From Yamagishiella unicocca (taxonomy: Eukaryota; Chlorophyta; Chlorophyceae; Chlamydomonadales; Volvocaceae), in NCBI GenBank assembly GCA_003116995.1, contig BDSL01000179.1, positions 1-64,000 on the forward strand: 64,000 bases of DNA. Direction: 5' to 3'. The position numbers were made by a program, and so were the translations under genes. Below, piece by piece: positions 37,400 through 49,094 of this stretch (position 1 is its first letter; every line of letters starts with the position of its first letter). The notes under the pieces are model-generated. The model had not been told where the DNA came from, did no database searches, and saw nothing but the letters and a program-made list of their open reading frames with translations.

Positions 37400-38390
37400 A
37401 TGATGCAGGCTACCATGATTGCGGGCCGCCGTGTGGCTGTGCCATCTGCTGCGCGCAGCCATCAACGCCAGGCCATCGCGTCCCGCCGTGTAATTGCACG
37501 CGCTCAGGAGAAGGTAATTACAAGCAATGCGTTCTGTATCTGCATGAAATGAAGCAACACTCCGCGCAGTCCCTTAGGGAAAGTGTATGCCCGTAGTGTC
37601 GAAATACAGTCGCTGATATCTTATGTCCCTGTGTGTCCCAACGTAAATGATCCATCTACGATTGTAGGAGGATACCTCGGCACCGTCTACCTCTGCTCCC
37701 GCTCCAATTGAGGCCGCTCCTACGCCGGCGCCTGCCGTTTCGAGCGAGTTCCAGGCCCCCGCCGGCCAGCTCACCGTTCTGGGCACCATGCAAGGTATGT
37801 TCTGTACAGAGTGGTGATTGTAAAACAGTTGCGAATGGCGCCCAGATAGATTGTTTAACATACATCACCTGGTCGCAAGTTTCCTGTTGGTATGGACTTT
37901 CGACTCCAACATTCACTTTGCGTTCATGCATATCGAGCACGTAGTCAGCTGGCTGACAGCGATTCCAATGCACCATCCAGTTGACAATGCACGTCGTTAT
38001 CTGGCAGTCACTGACGTCCCGCTCCGGCACCTATCCTCGCGCACCACAGAGGCCATCAACGGCCGTGCTGCCATGATCGGGTTCGTGGCCGCCGTCCTCT
38101 CTGAGGCCGCTACGCACCAGGCTGTGTGGTCCCAAGTGGCTGGCCGCTACGCCGACGGTGACCTGGTGGAGGCGCCGTTGGGCACCGCCACGTTGCTGTT
38201 CGGGGCTGTGGTGATGCTGACCACCATGGCCACGCTGGTCCCCAAGCTGGTCGGCAACCTGGAGGTGGACTCCAAGTCGTTCGGGCCCTTCACTCCGGGC
38301 CTGGAGAAGCTGGTGGGCCGTGTGGCACAGTTGGGCTTCGCGGGGCTGCTGGTGGTGGAGCTGGTCAAGGGCTCCGCGCTGCTGGGTTGA
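37400..38390 (+). CDS. Early light-induced protein (ELIP), tandem copy 4
   Basis: Exons 37400-37513, 37668-37794 and 38050-38390 give 193 residues; a 5'UTR intron runs 37289-37398. The protein has MMQATMIAGRRVAVPSAARS as plastid signal, a linker ending QAPAGQLTVLG (like copy 1), and the three ELIP helices. Exon 2 is closest to copy 1, while the promoter is closest to copy 2. Such mosaicism suggests exchange between copies. It is a chlorophyll-binding photoprotective thylakoid protein by family. Confidence 0.88.
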
Positions 38391-40090
38391 TGGGTTTCTG
38401 AAATTTATTTTGTACGTTGTATGCCTTACGAGAGGTAGTGTGAGTGCGTTGAGCGTGAGTGCTAACGGCAACTGTCAGAGGGTGTGCACGATGATGTGTC
38501 GTGCTCGATACTCGAGGCGCCAGGTATTGCTGCCGTACGAGTCCACCATCTTACCCTAGGAGTGAAGCGTGCTGCTGCCAAGCAAATGCTTAAAAGATTT
38601 GGAGTGCAAGAGTTTGCTGCTTGTGTTGTCTTTCGGGTACCCTGTTGTGTTATGCCTTTGGGAGTGACGGAGCGAGTGATAGAGCATGTGAGACGCCTGC
38701 ATTAGGCCAATTTTTTCCTTTTCGTAACTTGTTTACGCTGAAGTTGCATGGAATATACGGTTGTTACAAAGCCTGGACGCGTCTAATGATCTAAACGTTG
38801 AACGACATACGGCATTCAGACGTGTAGATGGACAACATGATGTAACCCACGCACAGACTGTCACACCTCCCCTTCTGCCCTTCATATTTGGCTCATGCAA
38901 TAGTTGTTGTAATCGTTACAGTGGGCTCCAGACCTGAAAAGGTAGAGCCATCGGGCGCATCGCCTGACACTGAAAAAGACAAGGAAAGCAGAGAAAACCG
39001 ACGGTTCCGAAAGACAAACCACCCAGAGCCTCACAACCGAGAGCCCAGAGGAAACAGCAAGCACCAATACACAGGGGGAGGTGGCGCTGATGGCTCCCCT
39101 GCACATGGCCCATGCATCCCAAGCAGACCCCCGAATGGAGAGACAGCAGCACGCCTCGGCAACACAATCGGATAACTCCCCCCCCAAGATCCCGAAAACG
39201 TCCCACACCCGAAACAGGCCGATGCCCATAGCGAGACGGGAAGAAACAATGGTACTTAATACCATCAACCAGTTGAGGTCAACACCAACAGCAGTCTCTA
39301 GAAAAAGGCAGACCGGCAACACGCCCGAATGACTGCGCCGTGGCGCAACCTTCGCCTGCAATACGGAAACCACTTCAGTATGCAACGCCAGGTAGCTTTG
39401 CAGGACTTGCGTAGGCTGCGTACTGGCACCGGCTGCGGCATGCGCGAGAGACACCAGAGCCGACGAAGCTGTGTCGGCGAAAGCTACCAGAGTCCAGAGA
39501 AATGCTGAAAGAAGACCACAAAGTAGGATACAGCCCTGCAGGACTGATCAGGTAGAGCGACGACCGAAGCCGCCGCTGAGAGGCCATCATTGGCGAAGTT
39601 GATACCTCGCAACGAAGGGCGTGGGTGACCACCAGGCTAGCTGGACAGCCACAGGATACTCAGCGCAGGCACTCTGCAAAGCCACCGTGACGAGCCAGTA
39701 TGGCCGCGGCGAGCGAAGGTGTGAACCAGATTGCTGCGAGCTGGATGGGATCCGACCGGTGCCGAAAGTTCCCGGGCGATGCGGGAGCTCCTCCTCCACG
39801 TACCAGACGACACCGCCATTCCATCCTCCTGAACTCCCATCTAGACGACCGGCAACAGCAAGCAGCTCCCATCTGGCCCCATGCACCGACGCTCGCGCGC
39901 CCCCTAAGGGGTCACGTGGTGCGAGTTTCCGCAGTATGAGTATCAGTACCTTCTGGCTTCGGAAATACGGTAGTCATGATGCTATCTCAATGAGAGAAGT
40001 TATGATCAAGCGTGAGGGGCAGAAATCTTGCCCCAAACGACTGGTCATAGTGTTTGATAAAGTGTGTATGGCGTGGTAGTCACTTCTGGT
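38391..40090. other. Gene-poor spacer with repeat end
   Basis: 38903-38980 is an inverted end of the repeat family (TTGTTGTAATCGTTACAGTG, GGGCGCATCGCCTGACACTG). On the minus strand, 39000-39500 reads an Ala-rich frame merging into that repeat end. It may be a decayed mobile-element frame, but I recognise no domain. No supported gene. Confidence 0.5.
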
Positions 40091-40230
40091 GTTGTTGTAA
40101 CGGTTACTTCTGGTGTATCAAAGAGCAACACGCAAAGCATGACACTGACCATATGGACCGAGCGCATCTTGCCGAGCGACCAAACCCTACCATAAGGCCT
40201 TGGGACAACACTAACAACCGTTACAACAAC
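40091..40230. mobile_element. Small MITE-like element with 15-bp inverted ends
   Basis: GTTGTTGTAACGGTT at 40091-40105 is the perfect reverse complement of AACCGTTACAACAAC at 40216-40230, enclosing 110 bp without coding potential. The ends match the termini of the repeats at 28.4, 29.5 and 35.6 kb, so this may be the shortest complete member of that family. I see no clear target duplication. Confidence 0.6.
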
Positions 40231-41841
40231 TAACAGTCGTCACTACTATGAACCAAGATATGATAGCTATATAAGGTGCTTCAATTACTGGATCAGCACT
40301 ATGGTGCGGCAAGTAGAGTATCAGTACTGAATCTTACTTAGACTGGCGCAGTGCTGATGCCATAATAAAGATTAGCACTGAGCCACTGAGCTGCTACTCG
40401 CAGAGGGGGTCTCAGCGGGAGGCTCCTGGTTAAGGGCAGTGCTCAGGGCAGCATGGGACTTGGGAGGTGCGATGGCCTGAACCTACCGATTAACGACACC
40501 GCATTAAGAGTGAAACTTACGACGATCGCCGAGCCAGTGTTCCTTAGCAACATTGGTTCCATTCGATCTCATGTTCCTGGAGCATGTCAATTCTCAAGGT
40601 AACATTGGCAATTAGGCTTACAGAAGGGTACCTTACTTTGTGCAACCCTTTCGTGTCATCACCATTGCAAACCAGCATGCTTACCCACGCATTCAACCGA
40701 CACATTTATTTCTGTTAATGGACTCAATCAAACAACCCTAAGATCTATTACTGGGCTGCAACCTTGAACACCATCAGGCGTATTTGCTGTAGGTCGCGAC
40801 GGCAGATTTGGACCGTCCAACTTGCAACATACGCCAGGATAAGATACCGTAGGCACGACGGGAAAACGGGCACGACGCAGATACGGCCGGAAGACATCAG
40901 CATGCGCTACTCGAGATGAAATGGTGGCGATAACACCATTACGCGTCACCCGCCAATCTCCACTCCTAACCATACCGAAAGAACCGCTCCAGGGGGGTTT
41001 TCGCGACGCAATCTAAACAAACGAAATAGCTTAGCAAAGATACAAACCACTGCAACTTCACACGCGAGATGATGCCCGCAATACAGTTCACTTTTAGAAA
41101 GATTTCTTCTCTGAAAAATGTTACGGAAGCGACAAACCATGATGCAGGAAGGTCGAGGGGGGCGCCCGCAGGTACAATTGGACTCCTGCAGACAGTGTGC
41201 CATTACCGCACCAGTGACGTTTCCCTACAACAGCTCGGCCCCGGCGGCTGCACAGGATGGCACTCCGCGAATATGTCAGCCTGACAGGTGGGCATTTTCT
41301 GAATAAAAACACGCCCGCCGAAAGAAGCTGTGCAGCTAGCTCTCAACGGCATCTCTGCGTAACTTGGGCACCTGGTCGCTGATGTCATCACATGACTCCC
41401 TCTCAAATTCGATCAACGTTCGCGCAACATCCGCGCAACATCTGGGACGAGTAACTCCGTTCAAAGGTCCAAGTGGTTGGGCAGCACCAGGGCAAACTTA
41501 ATCAGGCCCATACATGGCAGCTGACGCCCCGATGAAACGCGAGCACTTCAGCCGCGGCCGAAGAGGACCACCGACTAGGGAAAGCCCGCTCCATTGACTG
41601 GCCGCGAGTTCTTAGGTCAATCGCTTCAAAGCGGCCCCCTAACAGCACCCCTTTCTCCGCCTCGTATGTACACCTTAACCTGCACCCGGCCACAAGCGCG
41701 AGAGGGGGACACGGAGGAGCTGCACAAGTCCGTTTGGGCCCCAAAACATGTGATGGCGCCGCTGCTCCTCCTTATCAACACCTCCCGCCCCCCAGGCCCC
41801 GGGGTGCCCCGAATCCGGGGCCTACGACAACCCCATTCCGT
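40231..41841. other. Spacer, no gene seen
   Basis: Mostly unique DNA. Frames in this stretch (for example 41069-41306 +) lack family motifs. The start of a 41.1-kb frame (MMQEGRGGRP) superficially recalls the ELIP start but does not continue as one. Confidence 0.45.
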
Positions 41842-44656
41842 TTACTCATGCAGTGAATCCGCGTAGACGCTGATGGGCACCAGCGCCCGCTCCGGCGGCA
41901 CCATCCAGCCGCCCTGCGCGCGCTGCTTCTCCAGAACGTCCCAGCGAGCGCGATCAGAGCGCTTGCGGCGACCAACCTGGAGCAAGACCAAAGGGAGGGA
42001 GGGGAGGGCGTGGGTAGAGGACTGCGAACTTCTCTAGACAGAAAAAAAAAGAACCAGGCCACGGATATGACCCCCAAATATCTGGGTTCCGGCAAGTCGC
42101 CTACGCCATAACTCAAATGACCCGCGCAGTCTACATGGCTATTTGGGCCCACGACGCCTTCCTTGGTTCCGAGATCGTGCCCCCCCCAGAGTCATGCGAG
42201 CACCTGCTTGAGGTCCTCCGTCTCCTGACCGTTGACCACCACCTGGTTCATCCCCTGGAAGGCCGTCTCGAAGGCGCTGGTGAACTGCCCAAAGAAGCCC
42301 AGGTGCTGTTTGGCCAGCTCGGAAGCAGCGCGCCTAAGGCCGGGAGGGCGACGCGAGGGCGGATCAAAAACACCAGTCCAGGTAATGGTACCGAAAGATA
42401 GCTTCGCTGAGCATTATAACCTTTGCCTGAGGTCTCTAAAGCGTAAAGGGCTAGTGATAGAAGACGCAGGTAACGAGCTGTCAGTCGCAGTGAGGACGAG
42501 CTCCTGTGGGAAGCGCGACAGGTCCGCCTGGCGGACTTCGCATACAGCGAGTCCGCAGGCAGTGCTGGTCCCGCCGACATGACACGACCCACCTGCGCGC
42601 CTCTTCCTGCTGTGGACTGTAGTACTTGGCCGCCCGCGCGCGTGCCTCTTCCTTGCGCTTCCGCTCCTTCATGAACGAAGCTGTCGCCGCGAACACGTCC
42701 ATCTGGGCGCCCTGCCCCGCCATCATGACTCCCACGTTAACGCGCTGAGTCATCTTGTGCTGCATCACGTACTCCAGCGCCGGCAAATCCCTCTTGTCCA
42801 CCCAGTGGATGCAGCTCACGGGGCAGGCCTCTGTGGGGGGGGGGATCGTCGACGAGAAAGGAATGTTGGCGGTGGTCGTGGCACGCGCCGTCAGGGACAC
42901 ATCCACAGCCAGGGCAGAAAGACACCATAGGGTACAGCGCCAAGACCACACACTCAAGCCATCCGCGGACTCAAAAGGATATTAAACGGCCTTCTATGCA
43001 TGACCTGCAACCTGTCCCAACGCTTAACCCATTCCCTTTCGACCAGCAACGACCCTACCAATGGACGACTGGATCTTCTCCTCGTCGTCAAGCCACTGCG
43101 CCCACACGCGCGAGCGGCCGTGCTCGGGCTCAATGCGGAACGTGGCTGAGGCGCACCACACGCACTGCTTGCAGCCGATGCACGTGAACTCGTCCTGGTC
43201 GGACGCAACGAACAAGGGAGGGGCCCATTTGGGTCGATGGGCTCTGGATCAGCTTTGGCTCCATAGCAATCACGTGCCTGAACCACACCGACTGCGGGTG
43301 CTCCCCCGGCACCTTTGCAGTCGCAGGACGTTGGCGGTGTTACAAGTTATCACAGCACATACGCAACCCATGCCCATGCCGCGTGGCAAATATGGTCGGC
43401 CACACGGAGATACGCAATGCCGCGTTACGTGCATCAGTGCGTGCAGCTACGCCTCATCATGCATTGTCATTGAACCCCCATTCAACATTCATATCTCGCC
43501 GCCGACCGCGCTCCCACGGCGGACCCGCACCTACCACGAACACTGCTCGTTGCTCCGCCGGGTCCGTGTTCTTGGCCTGAGATCACGCACCGGGACCACC
43601 GCGAGTAAGTTGTAGCAGTGGGATAACGACATTCTATGGGTTCGGGTTACGGAAAGTTGCCGCTACCCGATCCGATGCACTCGGCAGGCACAGCCAACGA
43701 CACAGCGATGAGCGACACTAAATCCTCAGCTTTATATCACCGTGTTTAAATGCCCTGCTTCCATTGTAGTTCTTTCCCCCGCCTCCACTCGTTCCGCCCG
43801 TGCAAAGCACACGCCCGCATGCGCCCTTGGCCTCCGAAGCGCGTGCACAGACGTACCATGGCCGGCTTCACCGTCGGCATCCATTTGCTCAGCGGCTGAC
43901 CTGCAAGTATCGTAAGGAGTGCGCAGTTGAGCTGCATTCGGGACCAGTTGGTCGCGCGCCAGCGGTTGCATTTCGCCGACACCCACCGGTGTACTGATCA
44001 TACTCGTCCACCAAGGCCTGTTCCAGCTTTGTGTTATACACTTGTCGCGATTCTGGGTCGGACAGGACCTGATAAGCCTGCATATAGGCATAGGGCAAGA
44101 CCCGCGCTCAGGAAACCCTACTCATCGTCCCTCAAAGATGAAACACTTAAATTAAAACGGGCGTCCTAAGCCCACCTCGTTCAGGAGAATGCAAATGTTG
44201 TGTCCCTTGTCGCCCAAGTAGTCGGGATGGCACTCCTTCGCCAAAGACCGATACGCCCGCTTTATCTCAATGGATGGCGCATCATCATCAACTCTGTGAC
44301 ATTAGACGGCGACAGAGCATGAAGGACACAGAAGGGGACAAGCGTGCAGCGATAGGAGCATCGAAACAGGCAGTCAGCTGGCTGCTCACCCCAAGACCTC
44401 GTAGTAATCGACCATGCCATTTTGTAGCACGTAGTTATTACCTCCGTCCACTGCAGCGCAAGCCACACGCTGCCTTGTAGAAGCGACCCCTGCACGCACG
44501 CGCCAGGATGAGCTAACACGATAGGGGGGGGAGCGTTCGCAATGAGTTTCGCTAAAATAAATGTACTATCGCACCAGGGGCAGAGCGAAGAGCGGGCTGA
44601 CAGCGGCGCGAGCAACTCGCCGGGGTCGAGTTGCGCAGTAAAGCAGACAACGCCAT
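41842..44656 (-). CDS. Chloroplast J-domain protein with 4Fe-4S ferredoxin domain (CDJ3/4/5 type)
   Basis: Ten exons, read from high to low coordinate: 44656-44575, 44489-44390, 44293-44176, 44077-43987, 43900-43857, 43576-43535, 43194-43059, 42830-42593, 42333-42204, 41976-41842. All phases agree, giving 371 residues. Residues 1-45 (MALSALLRNSTPASCSRRCQ...) form a plastid transit peptide. The J-domain spans about 55-122 (DYYEVLG, IKRAYRSLAKECHPDYLGDK) with HPD at 83-85, the Hsp70-stimulating motif. A bacterial-type ferredoxin domain follows at about 160-220 with C164-x2-C167-x2-C170 and C207-Pro for one cluster. The C-terminal third contains a charged helix and ends VPPERALVPISVYADSLHE. In Chlamydomonas the CDJ3-5 proteins with this layout act with stromal HSP70B, probably coupling chaperone work to redox or Fe-S status. 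Which paralogue this is cannot be told from here. Confidence 0.85.
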
Positions 44657-44927
44657 CCGATCGTTTGGCAAGGGATATGCACAGTGCCCAATAGGTAAAG
44701 TTGGTGCAATAGACAAGCTCGTTCTGTTTCGAGGAGGGGTTACAGAATCGGAAGTCTACTCTCCGAGCCTGCCGTACACTGGGCGATATCGTAAGAGTGA
44801 TTCATGTGCATAACTGTATGCTGTCCACGTTAGCACGAATACGTATAGTTTGGGACTGTCCTGTTTTACATATACCTTCGCACTAGCTAGGGTCGCCTTT
44901 AATTGCAAAACTGCATTTCACGTTAGA
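44657..44927. promoter_or_regulatory. Divergent promoter region between the CDJ-type and MED28-like genes
   Basis: The two start codons are 271 bp apart and point outwards, so 5'UTRs and both promoters must fit here. No convincing TATA box is seen on either side. The assignment rests on gene orientation only. Confidence 0.45.
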
Positions 44928-45871
44928 ATGTCAGACCAAGGCCGTCAGCATAAAGTCTTGGGACTGCTTGATTCACTGGATCGGTCAGTTGCGGAGATGC
45001 TGCCCCGCCCCAATGATCCCGCCGCTGGAGCACGGGCCGCTGGTGCGTCCCGACCCGAATCCCAATCAATTTTCCTAGTGCCTATAACAAGATCTATATA
45101 TCGCATGCAGAGGCCGTGCAAACGTTTGCGGGTGCAGTCGGCGAGCTGGAAAGCTTCCTGCGGCAACTTCAGGAGCTGAAGCCCGTACCGCAGGGACCCG
45201 TGGCTGCCCAGGCATGTTTTTCGCTGGGAGGCGGTGGATTGTGCCTGGTGGGATTGCCAGGGGGTTGAGGTTGCCACGGGGCTGAGGCGGTTTTTGAGGA
45301 TCGCCTGCCTATCAGTCGCCCCTCCCCCATGGTCGCAATGCCTTTCCTCATCCTAAAACTTCCCATCACCCCACCCGTGCAATACATACAGGCGCAGGAG
45401 ATGGAGGACCTTCAGGCCGAGCTCCGGGAAAAGGTCAGTGGGGGCGCCGACCTTGACGTGGGTTTTGTAATTGCAGGTTGTGAATAGGCGCTTGTGCGAG
45501 GGAGCTTTGCGACGCCAAAAACGTCCCAATTGGCCTTGGCGCGTCGCGCAATTCGTCCGTGCGCACCTATTGGAAAAGACCCTGCGGTGGTTAATCGCTT
45601 GCACGAACTCCATCTCAGGCAACATGGCTTTCGAAGGGCTGACCATTTTAGCTACATGGACTATACGACTTCAGCAGTGAATTTCCCCTGGCACCCAATC
45701 CATCCAATTTGACTTGCGACGGCGACGGCAGCCCTACCCCGACCCTGTTGGCCCCTCGTGTAGGACCGCCTGATAGCCCACGCGCGTGCCCAAATCGCCC
45801 GGTGGCAGGACGTCCTTCAGCAGCAGGAACAGCTTCAGGAAAGCACGCTGTTCGCTGGCCTGGGCAGCTGA
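44928..45871 (+). CDS. MED28: Mediator complex subunit 28-like protein
   Basis: Exons 44928-45042, 45111-45211 (or to 45199), 45392-45433 and 45764-45871 give 121 (or 117) residues. The start MSDQGRQHKVLGLLDSLDRS leads into one amphipathic helical protein: EAVQTFAGAVGELESFLRQL, AQEMEDLQAELREK, then DRLIAHARAQIARWQDVLQQ. The last two segments correspond to the ELRNELQ...KHLTKLRHWQQVL-type region of MED28. MED28 belongs to the Mediator head and relays regulators to RNA polymerase II. Exon 2 either uses a GC donor (CAG/gcatgt) or a GT donor 12 bp earlier; both keep phase. It is shorter than animal MED28 (about 178 residues). The match is by eye, so the family call is likely but not certain. Confidence 0.62.
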
Positions 45872-46268
45872 GCGCTTCGTAAGGCAGGCCAGTACACGTT
45901 TCATCAGCGGGCGGGCCTCGTCCAGGGCGGCGGACCCCAGGGCGCCCTCCCCTTCACGATATCCAGAAGCCTTCATGAGGTGGCGCATGGCAAATAATTG
46001 TGCTTTCTAAGACATGCTGCTTGGCGGTACCGTGTGGATAAGTGTGTCGAACGGAAAGGGACGAACGACTGTATCCAGGTCCTGGTCCTGCAGGCAGGCG
46101 CTTCGGAGCGGAGGTACGGTAAGGAAGCGCTGTGGCATCCGTATCGGTTTGCACTGCCCACAGCCTTCCAGCGGCTGACAACGGCTGCTGCTGCGATGCT
46201 GCTCGTCACTGGACAAAACAGCGCACCGCGGGACCGCCGCCGCTGCTGTAGCCTCAGCAACCGCGTCA
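45872..46268. other. 3' intergenic region between convergent genes
   Basis: It lies between the stop of the MED28-like gene and the stop of the minus-strand DUF2045-like gene. The open frames on both strands are shadows without motifs. It would hold both 3'UTRs. Confidence 0.45.
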
Positions 46269-48682
46269 CTACAGTCCATCGCACGCGAACCGCAAAACAG
46301 CCTGTGCCAGCGCAGACGCCGGCAAACTTATCCACATGAGGGAGAGTTGCAACGGCGTTAACCCTCCGCCAGCGTCAGCAGCGGGAGAGGGGCTGCTACC
46401 CGGCACCGCCACGGCCACAACCTCAGCACGTCCCACGCCACCGGGCCCGCTCATCACCACCCGCTCTCGCCGGACGACCGAGCTGCTGCGCCGCGGCCCC
46501 CCAAGCAGCCTGTTCAGGAGGCCGGGCGTGGGGGCCTTCACAGCGCGAGTCGCAAGGTAGCTTGCCACCTGCTCCCTTGTGACATAGGCGGAGAATAGGG
46601 TCGCACGACGCTCGGGAGCATGAGCCGGAGATGTGGGGGCCGCGGACGTCGGGAGGCAGACAGTAGCCTCCTGGCCGGTGGCGATGTTGGCACCCTGGTT
46701 CCTTGAAGGGTTGCTGTTGTTGCTCGCATGCACGTGGAGCATGACGCAATAGCAATCTCCTGGGCGCGACAGGATCTGCAGCACGCGCGGGTGCCGTGGA
46801 GCGAGACGAGGGGCAGGCGAGATGGGGGTTGATTCAGTTTCACGGGCGGAGCGCTGCACGAGTGACAGTGTGAGGAGATGAAATGAGTACTGACGGTGTG
46901 GCTGAAAACACAACTGGTGCCCTCGAGACGGCTTTGCGGGCGCTCTCACACGACAGCTGGCTTGCCGGCGAATGCAATGTAATGACAACTTCCAAAACAT
47001 CTCATGTGGGTGCCTAGCACACGTGCCAGTCGACCGTAGCCGGGAAAAAAACGTTCGGGTGCAAGCCGGTGTTGTTACTGTTTAAGTGCTGCAGAATATA
47101 CATTCGCAAGAGCATCCATTTCGCAGAATTCCACGGCAGCGGTGTGGTGCGTAGCGTTCATATCCCCCTGCCCCGCCTCCCTTTGGCTACCGTCAACGTT
47201 GCCTATCACTACGACTCAGCCGCTCCGTCTCCTTGCCGCGCCTCTCCTCTGGACCACCACCTTCATCGCCCTTGGTTTGTCGGCCGTGGATTCGCGGATT
47301 CTCATATAACCCCTCCTACCACATCCTGAAAGGCATCTTCAAAGTTGTCCACCGCAAAACACACGTCGGGGTAGCACGACTGCGGCGGCCTGCCCGACTT
47401 GGCGTCCTCGAGGTTCACATCGGCTGCCATAGGGCTGGCGTAGACACGTCGCTGCGCAACGACGAGCTGCGGCTGGCCGCCTTGGTGCTGTGGGTTGAGG
47501 GTGCTTGAGGAGTGGCCCTGAGCCACGGACGCCAACGCATCGTTCCTGCCGTTAGGGCGTTTAAGCGCTGGTCGGATGCCGCAGTGGTGGGAGGTGGCTG
47601 GACCATGAGGCGGTATTAGTTGGATGGCGGCGGAGCGGGTGTCGGCAGGCAAGGCATCTTGCAAAAGAGCCGAAGCATACATCCATGCATGCACGCAATC
47701 CTTGTATAAAATGACGCCGTTTTCGGATTTTGTGTTTTCCGCGCCCATGCAAGACCTGCCTCTGGCAGAGTGGCAAGAAGGATCCGCATCCCGATTATCC
47801 ACTCCTACGCAGCCCCACCGCGGCCATTTAATCCTCGGCTCTTGCAACACTGTTCCTTTTGCATCCTGGTCGTCCTGCACTCCACATCCTAACCTTCATC
47901 CTCCTAACCTTCATCCCCTTTTCTATCCTAGGTTTGTCTTGTCCTTATATGTTGACCCACGGGTTCCCTCCCACACCCCTGCCCTCAAGGTTGCGCCCTG
48001 TGTGCTTGCAATCTGCGCCCCCGGCCCCTACCTGCACTGCACCACCGTAAGGATATACTTGGCCTGGATTACCAGGTTGAGCTGCACGCTCAGCCCCCAT
48101 TCGACGGAGGGGAAGCCGGAACCCCCCGGGCGTAGCTCCGGAGGCAGCACTGCGGCGGTGTTGCGCCTCAATGACACTGGCGGAGTGCCTTGGCCCAGAG
48201 CCGCAGGCGCAGTAACAAACCACAGCATATCATCCTGGTGCTCTAACAGAATATGACGAGAGCCAGGTGCAGCGAGGAACTGAAGAAAGGAAGGCGGAAA
48301 GGGAATCCTGTGTTGATTTGGGCAGGGTGTTGTTCGGGTCTACGTGCGAGGAGGGGAGGCATATAGAAGCGAAACGGTCGCGGCGCAACGTTAGAGACGC
48401 GTGCGATAGGTTCGACGGGGGTGCGAGCGCGTAACAAACGCTGCTGGGAAGCAACACTGTGCGGCAGGGCAACCGAACCCTTTGTGACGATAGCAGAAGA
48501 GAGACCGACGGATGACCGGACGGACGTATGACAGGGAACTTCTGCGCATCGCGCCGCACCAGAAATGACAAAGCCTCGCACCACTGCTGCTGCGTCCAAG
48601 CATCCTCATCCGGTTCCGTTGGTACACGGAGGGCTTGGCGCAGCACCTCACGCAACACGCCGTCATTATCTATTCCGCTCAT
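46269..48682 (-). CDS. KIAA0930-like protein (DUF2045 family), function unknown
   Basis: Probable exons are 48682-48526, 48242-48032, one starting near 47.6-47.4 kb and ending at 47320, and 46775-46269; total roughly 370-390 residues. Recognisable blocks in order: HQDDMLWFV; SVEWGLSVQLNLVIQAKYIL; YPDVCFAVDNFEDAFQDV; GDCYCVMLHVHAS; LFSAYVTREQVASYL; VVMSGPGGVGRAEVVAVAV. These match, in the same order, the conserved blocks I recall from the animal KIAA0930 protein (about 404 residues). No biochemical role is established for the family. The first exon (MSGIDNDGVLREVLRQALRV...) is assigned only because its donor phase fits. The acceptor of exon 3 could not be fixed, and the C-terminal tail after the fourth exon may be spliced differently. 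Confidence 0.6.
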
Positions 48683-49094
48683 CAGATCGTAGTTGCTGGG
48701 CTACATCGTGCCGAAAGCGTGGGCTTGGGTGAGACAATTTGCGTCAGGAGACATGCTTGCTTGCCATATACATTTTGTACAAATACAATCATAATATAAA
48801 GCCGTCTAGGCTTACATGTTTCGCCTTGGCGCATCTAGCAGTAGTTGGCTCGAGCGTACGGTAAGAGGAATCCAACAAATCCAAAGCTCGAACCGTCATA
48901 ACGGCCAGCCCTAAGCCACGCGTATCAATTCCAGGATTTGATGGCCGAGAATTTTACGCTGCTAGCTCACATGTTTTCATGCAGAAGCGTGCGCAGTCTC
49001 GCGCTTTGCGCGCGAAGAATACCGCCCGAACGAAGCTCTGACAGCACCATAGGATGACGAGCAATAGTACAATCAGGCAAAAAATTGATAAATT
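48683..49094. promoter_or_regulatory. Divergent promoter region between the DUF2045-like and SFI1-kelch genes
   Basis: 412 bp separate two outward-facing start codons. CATAATATAAAGCC near 48789 could serve as a TATA-like element. Nothing else is recognisable. Confidence 0.4.

Noticed and set aside
41118..41306. Fifth ELIP start (MMQEGRGG...)
   Set aside because: Only the first few residues resemble the ELIP transit peptide; no linker or helices follow.
45734..45988. 84-codon minus frame as the last exon of the DUF2045-like gene
   Set aside because: It overlaps the last exon of the MED28-like gene on the other strand and has no family motif; the DUF2045-like frame already stops at 46269.
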